Source: an uncultured Clostridia bacterium (GTDB taxonomy: Bacteria > Bacillota > Clostridia > Christensenellales > Borkfalkiaceae). From it: a DNA stretch of 64,000 nt. A program made the position numbers and the translations under genes. The stretch covers positions 1 to 64,000 of the forward strand of contig CALVUR010000004.1 of assembly GCA_944363645.1 (NCBI GenBank). The letters are read 5' to 3'. Shown piece by piece: positions 15,278 through 23,760 of the stretch; position 1 is the stretch's first letter, and every line of letters begins with the position of its first letter. Below the pieces are notes generated by a model. It had not been told where the DNA came from. It saw only the letters and a program-made list of their open reading frames with translations, and did not search any database.

Positions 15278-16345
15278 TTATAAAACGCTATCTAATAGTG
15301 CAATACATACTGCGCTTTCAACAACGGGCACGGCACGTGGCACAAAGCAAGCATCGTGTCGACCGCTAATTTGAATTTGAACATTTTCGCCTGTCAATAA
15401 ATCAACCGTATTTTGCGGTTTTCCTATTGACGGCGTTGGCCTAAACGCAACGGATAATGTAATTTGCATTCCGTTTGAAATTCCGCCATTTATACCGCCA
15501 GAATCATTTTTAACGGTAACAATTTTACCATTTACATTTTTAATTTGGTCGTTTGCCTTGCTGCCTAAAGTATCGGCAAAGCCAAAGCCTAAACCAAACT
15601 CTACCCCCTTAACGCCGGGAATTGAGTAAATTATATTTGCCAACTTTCCTTCAAGCCCATCGAAAAGTTCACCACCGATACCGCCGGGGAAACCTTCTAT
15701 AACACATTCAATAACGCCACCTATACTGTCGCCGTCATTTTTTGCGTCCATAATTGCTTTAAGCATATTTTCGCCGTTTGACAGGCTGGGGAAAATCTGT
15801 TGCCTATTTAATTTTGATGTATCACACGATTTGTACGATAGACCGCACACTTTACCAACTTTATAAACGTAAGCATTTACACTTACGCCACGCCTATTCA
15901 AAAACTGTTTGGCAATGCCACCAGCCACACAAAATGGGGCTGTCATCCTGCCGGAAAATTCTCCGCCACCGCTAAAATCAAGGCGACCATCTTTTAAATA
16001 GCAAGCGTAATCCGCGTGCGACGGTCTTGGTTTTGCGTACAAGTTGTCATAATCGGTTTTTCTTACATTTAAATTGTCTATGGTAACCGAAACTTCGTCT
16101 TGACAAATTGTGTTATCGCTTATCCCTGAAAGGATGTTCAATTTATCTTTTTCAACACGTGTTGTAAAAGGGTTTTTACCGTCAAAAGTGGGGCTATAGG
16201 TCGGTTTTCGCCTATTTAGGAAACAATTAAGTTGATTAAAATCGATTTCTTCATGCGGGAAGTTTATTAAGTTTACGCCCATTTTTGGTGCGTGCGAATT
16301 GCCAAAAATTTGCACTTTTAACTTATTCCCTGACCAAGTTGACAC
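15278..16345 (-). CDS. aroC: Chorismate synthase
   Basis: FMN-dependent lyase (355 aa) making chorismate from EPSP. Visible are FGNSHAPKMG at the N-terminus (usual GESHG is varied to GNSHA), the RPSHADYACYLK region near 107, RMTAPFCVAGG near 133 and the C-terminal RHDACFVPRAVPVVES with the conserved RHD. The substitution in the first motif and the shortened N-terminal loop suggest a divergent subgroup. Residues KPTYSPTF near 48-55 are encoded by a palindromic element. It overlaps aroA by 23 bp. Confidence 0.94.
   Translation of the reverse strand: MSTWSGNKLKVQIFGNSHAPKMGVNLINFPHEEIDFNQLNCFLNRRKPTYSPTFDGKNPFTTRVEKDKLNILSGISDNTICQDEVSVTIDNLNVRKTDYDNLYAKPRPSHADYACYLKDGRLDFSGGGEFSGRMTAPFCVAGGIAKQFLNRRGVSVNAYVYKVGKVCGLSYKSCDTSKLNRQQIFPSLSNGENMLKAIMDAKNDGDSIGGVIECVIEGFPGGIGGELFDGLEGKLANIIYSIPGVKGVEFGLGFGFADTLGSKANDQIKNVNGKIVTVKNDSGGINGGISNGMQITLSVAFRPTPSIGKPQNTVDLLTGENVQIQISGRHDACFVPRAVPVVESAVCIALLDSVL
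16184..16208. repeat. Palindromic element copy 10, inside aroC
   Basis: AAAGTGGGGCTATAGGTCGG followed by TTTT, identical over 24 bases to the copies in spmA and aroA but read here on the opposite strand as KPTYSPTF. Confidence 0.88.
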
Positions 16346-17621
16346 TTTTTGTTCCCCCTTTATTATTTAAACTTAAAATTACATCGAAAAATTGTGAAAA
16401 GGATTTGTTTACGCTTTCTATATTTGAAACTTCACCACCACAAGCACATAAGGATAAAATTGTTTGCGCCATAACCATGCGGTGATCGTTTATCGGTTTA
16501 AATTTGCAAAACTTAAAATTGGGGGCTTTGGCATCAATGATAATTTGATTATCTTGATATTTTGCCATAACGCCAACACTATTTAACATTTCAAGCGTGT
16601 TATCAAGCCTATTTGATTCTTTAAACTTAAGCCTATCTACATTAAAAAGTGTACACATACCCCCACTAAAGCAAGCAAGGACCGCCAAAATAGGCACTAA
16701 ATCGGGTATATTTTCACAATTTACCGTAAATGGTGATAATTTTGAACTTTTTACATGTAAAATGTTGTCTTGAAACTTCAAAAACCCACCACATCCCCCG
16801 ACTATGTCGCAAATTTTGCTATCTAACTGAAGGGAATTTGGCTTTAAGTCTGCAATTTTTATATCGCCACAGATTGCGCCAAGCACCACAAAGTTTGCGG
16901 CAGTTGACCAATCGGCTTCTACATTATAAATAAAATAATCGTTAATTTGTGGCAAACTTTGCCCTTCATTTATTATGTTACCGTTATTTACAATTTTAAA
17001 CTCGTTTTCGCTTTTTGTAACTTGCACGCCAAAACTTTTTAAAACATCGATTGTAATATCTATATAGCCACGAGAAACTTGCGTACCAAAGGTATTTAGC
17101 GTGCTAACCTTATTTTTAAGGGCTAAACCAATCATAAGCCCTGAAACAAACTGCGAACTAACTGAAGCATCAACGCTTATACAGTTTGAAGTGATTTCGC
17201 CTGTTAATTTATTATCGCAAAATGCCACATTATTTTGCTTAAAAACATCTAAAAGTGGGGCTATAGGTCGGTTTTCAAGGCTTTTTTTCATTTTGAAAGT
17301 TGCCTTTACGCCCAAAAAAGCGCAGATACAAAGCATTATCCTAAACGTTGTTGCGCTTTCTAAAACATCTATAACAATATTATCATTTACCTTTTTTATG
17401 GGCGATATGAGATAGTAATCGTCAAAAATTTCAATATTTGAGCCAAGTGCTTTTAATGCATTTATTGTTGCCAAAATGTCTGTTGAATTTGAAGTGCCGT
17501 AAATTTTAACGGGCTTTTTAGATAGTAGCGCACCGATAATGAGCGCACGGTGCAAATATGATTTTGAAGGGTTTACCTTAATAACACCGCTTAGTTTAGA
17601 TGGACTTATTTTAGCAATCAT
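16323..17621 (-). CDS. aroA: EPSP synthase (3-phosphoshikimate 1-carboxyvinyltransferase)
   Basis: Two-domain transferase (432 aa) adding enolpyruvate from PEP to shikimate 3-phosphate. Seen are NPSKSYLHRALIIGALL near residue 17 with the catalytic Lys, a SLENRPIAPLL stretch near 110 that corresponds to the family's SLR.RPM.PLL, SSQFVSGLMIGLAL near 155, and RLKFKESNRLDNTLEML near 330. The bases coding NRPIAPLL coincide with a palindromic element. Overlaps aroB by 4 bp and aroC by 23 bp, indicating tight coupling. Confidence 0.95.
   Translation of the reverse strand: MIAKISPSKLSGVIKVNPSKSYLHRALIIGALLSKKPVKIYGTSNSTDILATINALKALGSNIEIFDDYYLISPIKKVNDNIVIDVLESATTFRIMLCICAFLGVKATFKMKKSLENRPIAPLLDVFKQNNVAFCDNKLTGEITSNCISVDASVSSQFVSGLMIGLALKNKVSTLNTFGTQVSRGYIDITIDVLKSFGVQVTKSENEFKIVNNGNIINEGQSLPQINDYFIYNVEADWSTAANFVVLGAICGDIKIADLKPNSLQLDSKICDIVGGCGGFLKFQDNILHVKSSKLSPFTVNCENIPDLVPILAVLACFSGGMCTLFNVDRLKFKESNRLDNTLEMLNSVGVMAKYQDNQIIIDAKAPNFKFCKFKPINDHRMVMAQTILSLCACGGEVSNIESVNKSFSQFFDVILSLNNKGGTKSVNLVRE
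17251..17275. repeat. Palindromic element copy 11, inside aroA
   Basis: AAAGTGGGGCTATAGGTCGG followed by TTTT, lying in the conserved PEP-site loop region of AroA and read as NRPIAPLL. Confidence 0.88.
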
Positions 17622-18634
17622 AACAGTTCACCCAAACTTTTTAAAGTGATTTTTTCAATTTTGGCATTGCCGATATCGCAAAGTAAAACCATATCTATTT
17701 TATCGCCTTGCGCCTTTTTGTCCACCTTAATTTTATCAAAAAGATCGGTTTTGCTTGCTTTTAAAAAGTGGTGGTTGAATTGATTTAAAATGCCAAAACT
17801 GTTTACTAAATTTTTCATTTTTGAAACAGTTAAATCACTAAGCCCATAAAATTTTTGCGAAATATCGATGACGTGGTCTATCCCCTTTAACACACATACG
17901 CCGTGCGGAAGGTTTAAGATTGCTTCATACGCATGACCTATTGTATGCCCTAAATTTAGCAAATGGCGAAGCCCGTTATCGTGCTCATCACACTCGACAA
18001 TTTGCCGTTTGTAATTTACAAGCGAATAAATAAGATTTTCGTCAATGTTATCTAAAGTTAAGTTTGAAATATCGTTGCCCATCAAAAAGGCGTATTTTAC
18101 CACTTCGCCAATACCACTTGATAATTGAAGTTTATCAAGCGTTTTAAGAAAACTAACATTGATATAAACGGCGGTTGGCTGGTAAAAAGTGCCGACCAAG
18201 TTTTTTACACCGCAAAAATCGATTGCAGTTTTTCCGCCAACTGACGAATCAACCATTGATAAAAGGGTGGTTGGCATTTGATAGTAACAAATACCACGCA
18301 TATAAGTTGATGCGACAAAACCGCAGATATCGCCCACAACGCCACCGCCAAGTGCCACAATTGCATCGTTTTTTGTAAAATTTAAGTCGCACAAACTTTT
18401 TAAAATGTCGGTGTAAGTTTGAAAATTTTTGAAACTTTCGCCTGCGCCGATAATTTTAGTTGAAACGAAGCAACCGAAAAAAAGCCCTTGTACTTTTTGC
18501 AAGTATAAGGGTGCAACATTTGTGTCGGTAACGATAAGCGCTTTTTTGCCAAGTAAATCAATCTTTAAGCCGTCAAAATCGCAACCGATATAAACATCGT
18601 ATTTATTTTGAGTTTTAACGTTTAACCTTAACAT
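17618..18634 (-). CDS. aroB: 3-dehydroquinate synthase
   Basis: NAD- and metal-dependent cyclase (338 aa) converting DAHP to 3-dehydroquinate. Family landmarks are GGGVVGDICGFVASTYMRG near residue 92, QMPTTLLSMVDSSVGGKTAI near 118, KNLVGTFYQP near 140 and the metal ligands in GEVVKYAFL and LLNLGHTIGHAYE. Follows aroF by about 115 bp and overlaps aroA by 4 bp. Confidence 0.96.
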   Translation of the reverse strand: MLRLNVKTQNKYDVYIGCDFDGLKIDLLGKKALIVTDTNVAPLYLQKVQGLFFGCFVSTKIIGAGESFKNFQTYTDILKSLCDLNFTKNDAIVALGGGVVGDICGFVASTYMRGICYYQMPTTLLSMVDSSVGGKTAIDFCGVKNLVGTFYQPTAVYINVSFLKTLDKLQLSSGIGEVVKYAFLMGNDISNLTLDNIDENLIYSLVNYKRQIVECDEHDNGLRHLLNLGHTIGHAYEAILNLPHGVCVLKGIDHVIDISQKFYGLSDLTVSKMKNLVNSFGILNQFNHHFLKASKTDLFDKIKVDKKAQGDKIDMVLLCDIGNAKIEKITLKSLGELL

Positions 18635-18749
18635 TTTTACCTTTTAAAGCCAAAATTAAGCCATTTACCCCACATACGTGGTGAGTTTTGGCGATTTTTA
18701 GCAATTTTACATAATTAAATTTATCGCCCAAATAATGCAGTAATTTTGC

Positions 18750-19739
18750 TTATTTTATTGCGTTTAAAAGTTGTTTTACATTGTCAACAATATCTTTAAA
18801 TTGGGCGGAAGTAACCGCTTGTGCGCCGTCAGATAAAGCGTTTTCCGGATCGTTGTGGACTTCAATCATAAGCCCGTCAGCCCCCACGCTTGCGCCAGCT
18901 AAAGCAAGTGGTTTTATAAATTTTGAAACGCCAACAGCGTGACTTGGATCGATGATAACAGGAAGATTTGTTGTATCTTTTAGATATGGCACACTTGTCA
19001 AGTCAAGCGTTGCACGTGTAGTTGTTTCAAAGGTGCGGATACCACGCTCACATAAAATAACATCGCTTGCGCCGTTAGACAAAAGATATTCTGCACTTAA
19101 AAGCCATTCGGTAACCGTGTTTGCAAGCCCACGCTTTAACATTACGGGCTTATTTAATGTGGCAACATTTTTAATAAGTTCAAAGTTTTGCATGTTTCTT
19201 GCGCCGATTTGAACGATATCTACATCGCAAAACAAATCAAGTTGACTAACGCCCATAATTTCTGAAATAATCGGTAGCCCCGTTTGCTGTTTTGCCTTTA
19301 AAAGTAATTTTATACCTTCGTCGTATAAACCTTGAAATGAGTAAGGCGAAGTACGTGGTTTAAACGCACCGCCACGCAAAATGTTTGCGCCTGCATTTTT
19401 TAAATCTTGGGCAAGTTCTACAATCTGCTTTTCGCTTTCCACTGCGCATGGCCCAGCAATAAAGACAAAGTCCTTACCAAAATTTACATTGCCAACCTTT
19501 ATAACCTTTTGAGTTTTGTCGCTTGCAAGTTTAAAAGGCGCACTTATACGCTTTACGCTTTCGACAAAATCGTAGGCTTTAAAAGACTGCTCATCTATTT
19601 TTGTGGTGTCGCCGATAACATTTAATGTATCAAAACTTTCGCCTTGAGTGATAACGGCATTAACACCCATACCGTTTAATTTTTTCAAAAGGGCATCTAC
19701 CCTATCTTTATCCGTGTGTTTTTTAATTACAATAATCAT
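18750..19739 (-). CDS. aroF: DAHP synthase, type I beta with regulatory-like N-domain
   Basis: First enzyme of the shikimate pathway (329 aa), joining PEP and erythrose 4-phosphate. Residues 1-70 resemble the ferredoxin-like N-terminal domain of Thermotoga-type enzymes, which mediates feedback inhibition there; the barrel starts at FIAGPCAVES near 93 and includes LRGGAFKPRTSPYSFQG, ILCERGIRTFE and PVIIDPSHAVG. It is the first gene of the aro operon behind a consensus promoter. No chorismate mutase domain is fused to it. Confidence 0.95.
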   Translation of the reverse strand: MIIVIKKHTDKDRVDALLKKLNGMGVNAVITQGESFDTLNVIGDTTKIDEQSFKAYDFVESVKRISAPFKLASDKTQKVIKVGNVNFGKDFVFIAGPCAVESEKQIVELAQDLKNAGANILRGGAFKPRTSPYSFQGLYDEGIKLLLKAKQQTGLPIISEIMGVSQLDLFCDVDIVQIGARNMQNFELIKNVATLNKPVMLKRGLANTVTEWLLSAEYLLSNGASDVILCERGIRTFETTTRATLDLTSVPYLKDTTNLPVIIDPSHAVGVSKFIKPLALAGASVGADGLMIEVHNDPENALSDGAQAVTSAQFKDIVDNVKQLLNAIK

Positions 19740-19842
19740 TTTTAACCTTTGAAAAATTACTTATATGAAAATTTGCAAACTGCTTTTTTGTAATTTTCAT
19801 ATATTTTCCGCTATTTAGCCATTATAATTTTATTCCATTATA

Positions 19843-19871
19843 ATTTTACTTATAATATTTAAAACTGTCAA
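19843..19871 (-). promoter_or_regulatory. Sigma-A promoter of the aro operon
   Basis: TTGACA (19866-19871), 17-bp spacer, TAAAAT (19843-19848) on the minus strand, giving a leader of roughly 95 nt before aroF. No T-box or leader peptide was recognised in it. Confidence 0.65.
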
Positions 19872-20003
19872 GGCTTTTTAATTTAATTGTGTTATATGTT
19901 TTAACGACTAACCGCTTTTAAAAAGTAAAAAAACTATTAAAATAAATTGTAAAAAGCGTATGGGTATAGAAAATAAACCACAAATTAAGCCTTTATTTTT
20001 TAT

Positions 20004-20041
20004 AAAAAAGTGGCGATAACGGGCTTATAGGCAGACTTTTT
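20004..20041. repeat. Palindromic element copy 12
   Basis: Full element (AAAAAAGTGG, CGGGCTTATAGGCAG, ACTTTTT) in the 370-bp gap between aroF and the cyclophilin-like lipoprotein gene. Confidence 0.9.
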
Positions 20042-20070
20042 GTAAATTTTACCCTTTTAGCAAAAACAAA

Positions 20071-20095
20071 AAACCGCCCTAAATTTGGGCGGTTT
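20071..20095 (-). terminator. Terminator of the cyclophilin-like lipoprotein gene
   Basis: Stem AACCGCCC / GGGCGGTT followed on the minus strand by TTTTTTG. Confidence 0.9.
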
Positions 20096-20109
20096 ATTTA
20101 GCCTAAAAA

Positions 20110-20994
20110 TTAGCAAAGTTTCATGCTTTCGATAACGATTTTAACACTTGGAACAACTAAGAAATAGTTTGTGTTGTCGTTGAATAATTCGTTGAATTCT
20201 TCAAGTTGAGTGCCACTGAGTGCAGCGTCCATATTAACTTCGTCGCCTTCAGCATAGCGTGTAACACCGTCTTCGTCGAGCCATTTTGTATAATACTTAC
20301 CTTCTTTTTCGTAGTAGTAAGTGGTTATAGTTTGGTTGTCTACTTTTGTTTCTTTGTAGTCAGCCAAAGTAACAAGTTTATCGATACTTGATTTTTTGTC
20401 GAGGTCATTATCAGCATCTGGGTTAGCGTCATCGTCTAAAACCTTACCTAAAACGCAGTAAGAATTTGCGTTAAACGTAGATGCGCTTGAAGCGGTGAAG
20501 CAGAATGCCAAAGTGCTTTCAGCGGTGTCATATTTTGATTGGTCGGTATCAACAGTGTTATCGTCATATTCACGCTTAAAGATGATTGAACCTTTAGATG
20601 TTGTAAGCCTGTTGCCTTTTAAACCGTTATTTAAAAATTCACCGATTACTGTGCCATAGTTATATTCTTTTTCGACCATTTTATCTTCTGCATCGAATTG
20701 GTATTGACCAAGTTCCATCCAGTTAGCGTTTACGTTCGATACGCAAGTGCCGTTGTAAAAACCTTCGTTGATAAGGTTAATGATGTGTGCAGTTGATTCT
20801 GGGGCAAAGTTTAAATAAAGTTCAAAATAAGCGGTAATTGTATCTTCAACTTCACCTGTAGCGTTGTAAACTTGTAAAGTCATTTCAACTTTTTGCACCT
20901 TACTACCGTTTTTAACGTTATCACTACAAGAAACGGCGAAAACGCAAGTAGTAGCAATTATGATTGTCAATATACTAACAAAAAACTTCTTCAT
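20110..20994 (-). CDS. Cyclophilin-like lipoprotein, probably catalytically impaired
   Basis: 294-aa secreted lipoprotein. Signal peptide MKKFFVSILTIIIATTCVF ends in the lipobox AVSC. The body follows the cyclophilin-type prolyl isomerase plan: LYLNFAPESTAHIINLINEG near 60, FYNGT, a GTVIGEF segment and SYCVLGKV near 190. Where active cyclophilins have FHRV with the catalytic Arg, this protein reads VSNV, so peptidyl-prolyl isomerase activity is doubtful. The ATG at 20994 is 6 nt after GGAGG; a TTG 15 bp upstream is inside the ribosome-binding region. Likely surface protein of unknown role. Confidence 0.8.
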   Translation of the reverse strand: MKKFFVSILTIIIATTCVFAVSCSDNVKNGSKVQKVEMTLQVYNATGEVEDTITAYFELYLNFAPESTAHIINLINEGFYNGTCVSNVNANWMELGQYQFDAEDKMVEKEYNYGTVIGEFLNNGLKGNRLTTSKGSIIFKREYDDNTVDTDQSKYDTAESTLAFCFTASSASTFNANSYCVLGKVLDDDANPDADNDLDKKSSIDKLVTLADYKETKVDNQTITTYYYEKEGKYYTKWLDEDGVTRYAEGDEVNMDAALSGTQLEEFNELFNDNTNYFLVVPSVKIVIESMKLC

Positions 20995-21056
20995 TGTATC
21001 CTCCGGCAAGGTACTTGCCTTAAATATAATAGATTGATATAAATTTTAATAGCATT

Positions 21057-21085
21057 ATTTTAACCAAAAAAAACAAATATGTCAA
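21057..21085 (-). promoter_or_regulatory. Sigma-A promoter of the cyclophilin-like lipoprotein gene
   Basis: TTGACA (21080-21085), 17-bp spacer, TAAAAT (21057-21062) on the minus strand. Confidence 0.7.
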
Positions 21086-21187
21086 CAAGTTAGTGTTTTA
21101 AATTGAAATTTATCTTGGTTTTGCTATATAATTACCAAAATTATCACTTTTTTTTACCATTTTTATCAAAAAAGTGTAAACCGTTGA

Positions 21188-22282
21188 TTAAGCAAAGTTA
21201 ATATACAAAAATGCAGCAAGCGCAATAAGACCTAAGCCGATTAATACGGCAATAAGTACACGCCAGAATGAAACAGGTGTTTTGCCAACGACCTTACCCG
21301 TGTTACCGTTTACGGCAATGTTGTAAATCTTTTGTTTAAAGCGGTAATTGAGTAGATAGATTGGATAAAGCACGTACTTAAAGGTTACGTTTTCGTGCAT
21401 GGTGCTAACGTTTAAATAACTTACCGTGTCGGCATTATACTTTCTTACAATCAAGTTTCTAATGCGGTTATCGATAACAGATTTTGCATCTTGCCAGCAA
21501 GTTTTTAAATCTTTTTCGTAATGTTTTGCAGAAAAGCCCGCTAAATAGTCCTTTGTGTAAACCTTGATCGATTCTTTAGTAAACGGCGCAAGTTTGTTGT
21601 AACTTTTGTTGTCAAAATCACTGCTGGCACCGATTGTAACATCGTCAAAGAAAAATGAAAGCGTGCCACTTACGGGGAAATAGTGGGTGTAAGTTTCAGT
21701 CCTGTAACCATTTTTTGTCCTAACGGTCCTTGTCCTTACCTCACCCAAAACGCCGTCATAAACGGAAAAAGTGTTGCTATCAAAGGTAAAGCCCGGCTGA
21801 TAAACGCCGTGAAGATTATTGGCTTCGATAGACTTTTTAAAACGCCTTGGTGCAAAAAGTTTACGCTTTGCCCATTTTTTGGAAATTTGTTCGGCATTTT
21901 TTTCGGAAAATAAAAATGGGTAAATTGCATTTGGCTTTATACCTGCTAAATCAGCACTTTTTCTTACGTGTGAAGTTTCGCAATAAGGACAAATTGCAGC
22001 AACTTCAGTAGAAGAAATTACGAATTTTGCGCCACAGTTATCGCAAGAGATAACTGTTGTTTCGTCCCATTTTTCAGCAACATCAAAAGCCTCTTCTAAA
22101 TCTTTTTCTTTTACTGCACTGTCCTTTTTAAAGTCCACGCTTTGACCACAAAATTCACATTCTAAAAGTTGCTTGTCGGGATTAAAAGTCATGTTTGCGC
22201 CACAACCGGGACATTTATGTAAGTCGGTTTGGGCATGTTTTGTTGTATCGTCTAATTGATACGCATCCATTTTTTCATCCAT
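21188..22282 (-). CDS. Zinc-ribbon membrane protein, YdjG-like
   Basis: 364 aa. N-terminal zinc-ribbon pairs CPGCGANMTF...CEFCG (about 24-46) and CDNCGAKF...CPYCE (about 80-100), a soluble middle, and one transmembrane helix at the extreme C-terminus (about 340-362). This plan matches the TFIIB-type zinc-ribbon proteins often annotated as helicase-like in Firmicutes, including B. subtilis YdjG, whose operon partners PspA and the SPFH protein YdjI act in cell-envelope stress. Two genes away here is an SPFH protein, which supports the comparison. AAAGGTG precedes the ATG. No enzymatic motif is visible. Confidence 0.75.
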   Translation of the reverse strand: MDEKMDAYQLDDTTKHAQTDLHKCPGCGANMTFNPDKQLLECEFCGQSVDFKKDSAVKEKDLEEAFDVAEKWDETTVISCDNCGAKFVISSTEVAAICPYCETSHVRKSADLAGIKPNAIYPFLFSEKNAEQISKKWAKRKLFAPRRFKKSIEANNLHGVYQPGFTFDSNTFSVYDGVLGEVRTRTVRTKNGYRTETYTHYFPVSGTLSFFFDDVTIGASSDFDNKSYNKLAPFTKESIKVYTKDYLAGFSAKHYEKDLKTCWQDAKSVIDNRIRNLIVRKYNADTVSYLNVSTMHENVTFKYVLYPIYLLNYRFKQKIYNIAVNGNTGKVVGKTPVSFWRVLIAVLIGLGLIALAAFLYINFA

Positions 22283-22354
22283 AATAACACCTTTAAAAAC
22301 TAATGAAAGGTGGGCTTACAATTTGTAAACCCAGCCTTTTTTAACGCAAAATGA

Positions 22355-22549
22355 TTAGTTTAATTCATTTAATTCCTTTAAAAGTTGTTCTAAATCTTCG
22401 CCGTGAGCATTAGTTGCTTGTTCGATTGTTTCTTCGTGTGCGATTGCACAGCCCAAACAATGCATACCGTGTGCAAATAAAATTTCGGCAGCGTTTGAAT
22501 TGTACTTTAATAAGTCAGCAATTAAAGTGTCCTTAGTAATTTTTTCCAT
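22355..22549 (-). CDS. DUF1858 small redox-like protein
   Basis: 64 aa, matching the DUF1858 domain: KITKDTLIADLLK, AAEILFAHGMHCLGCAIA and a helical C-terminus. The HCLGC Cys pair suggests disulfide or metal chemistry; the same domain occurs alone in many anaerobes and at the N-terminus of ScdA/YtfE-like di-iron proteins. AGGAG precedes the ATG. It sits between the YdjG-like and SPFH genes on the same strand; whether it works with them is not known. Confidence 0.85.
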   Translation of the reverse strand: MEKITKDTLIADLLKYNSNAAEILFAHGMHCLGCAIAHEETIEQATNAHGEDLEQLLKELNELN

Positions 22550-22591
22550 ATATAACTCCTATAGTTTTGTAAATTTTATTTAAATTTTGTT

Positions 22592-22620
22592 TGATAACGG
22601 GCTTATAGCCCCACTTTTTT
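22592..22620. repeat. Palindromic element copy 13, half element after the SPFH gene
   Basis: GATAACGGGCTTATAGCCCC and arm ACTTTTTT; the other A-rich arm is absent. It starts 1 bp after the SPFH-gene stop codon (22622-22624). Confidence 0.85.
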
Positions 22621-22621
22621 A

Positions 22622-23728
22622 TTATTCAACCTTTGTACCGCATTCTGGGCAGAACTTTGATGTTGCGTTTAATTTAGTGCCACAGTTTGCGCAGAATTTG
22701 TTTACAGGAAGTTTTGCACCGCATTCTGGGCAGAACTTTGAACCTGCAGAAATTGGCTTACCGCATGATGGACAAGTTGATGATGCACCGGCAGCGGCAG
22801 CACCTACTGCAACACCCGCAGCAGCACCAGCCACAGCACCACTTGCCACAGTTTGACCAGCGTTTTGTTGAACGGGTTTTGTAAAGGCTTCTGTCATAAC
22901 ACTGCCCATACCCATACCAGCACCGATACCAGCACCAGCACCCATGAACGCACCGCCCATGCCTTCGTTTGCGGCAGCGGTTTTCATTGCTTCAGCAGCA
23001 GCGTACTTCATCATAACGTCGGTTGTGTCGCCCAAAATACCATATTTTGCCCTTTCGTCTAAAGCCCTTTCAACTTCAGCAGGAACGGACATATTTTCGA
23101 TAAAGATATTTGTTAAATTTAAGCCGATTTCGTTAAACCTTGCTTGAACTTTTTGCTTGATAATTTCGTTAAATTCGAGAGTATTACCAGCCAAATCAAG
23201 CGCAGAGATTTTGCTTTCGCCGATAGCGTCGGTTAAGGTAGAAACAAGCATTGTTTTTGCGTAATCTTCGATATCGCTTGTTTTAAATGTTGAGTTTGTA
23301 CCGAAAAGTTCTTTTAAAAATACGCCCGGATCATCAACCTTAAACGCAAACGCACCAAAACCACGAACCCTGATTACACCAAATTCAGGGTCCCTCATCA
23401 TGATTGGGTTTTTAGTACCCCATTTGATGTTGGTAAACTGTTTAGTGTTTACAAAGTAAACATCGAGTGTAATTGGTGTTTCAAATTTGTATTTCCAGTT
23501 AACAAGTTTTGTTAAAATTGGTAAAATTTCAGTTTCAAGTTTGTATAAACCCGGCTCAAAAACATCGGCAATTTGCCCCTTATAAACAAAAACTGCAACT
23601 TGAGATTCCCTTACAGTCAATGAAGAATTATTGTTAACTTCTCTTCCGCTGTTTTTAAATGGATATTTGTAAACTATTGTATCATGTGATTCATCTACCC
23701 ATTCTATATTAAGCCTAAATAATGCCAT
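22622..23728 (-). CDS. SPFH-domain protein with C-terminal zinc ribbons, YdjI-like
   Basis: 368 aa. Residues about 20-240 form an SPFH/virion-core-like domain (QVAVFVYKGQIADVFEPGLY near 46, VRGFGAFAFKVDDP near 123). A Gly/Ala/Met-rich low-complexity segment (about 255-315) leads to two short zinc ribbons, CPSCGKPISAGSKFCPECG and FCANCGTKL...FCPECG. B. subtilis YdjI has the same architecture and forms membrane-associated assemblies with PspA. GAAGGAGG precedes the ATG and a consensus promoter lies upstream. No PspA gene is in the window. Confidence 0.85.
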   Translation of the reverse strand: MALFRLNIEWVDESHDTIVYKYPFKNSGREVNNNSSLTVRESQVAVFVYKGQIADVFEPGLYKLETEILPILTKLVNWKYKFETPITLDVYFVNTKQFTNIKWGTKNPIMMRDPEFGVIRVRGFGAFAFKVDDPGVFLKELFGTNSTFKTSDIEDYAKTMLVSTLTDAIGESKISALDLAGNTLEFNEIIKQKVQARFNEIGLNLTNIFIENMSVPAEVERALDERAKYGILGDTTDVMMKYAAAEAMKTAAANEGMGGAFMGAGAGIGAGMGMGSVMTEAFTKPVQQNAGQTVASGAVAGAAAGVAVGAAAAGASSTCPSCGKPISAGSKFCPECGAKLPVNKFCANCGTKLNATSKFCPECGTKVE

Positions 23729-23760
23729 AAACTAAGCCTCCTTCAGCTTTTTTCTATTAC

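Noticed and set aside
8012..17275. Intragenic elements as sequencing or assembly artefacts
   Set aside because: All keep the reading frame, the encoded peptides fit the protein families, and copies differ by substitutions, which an assembly error would not produce.
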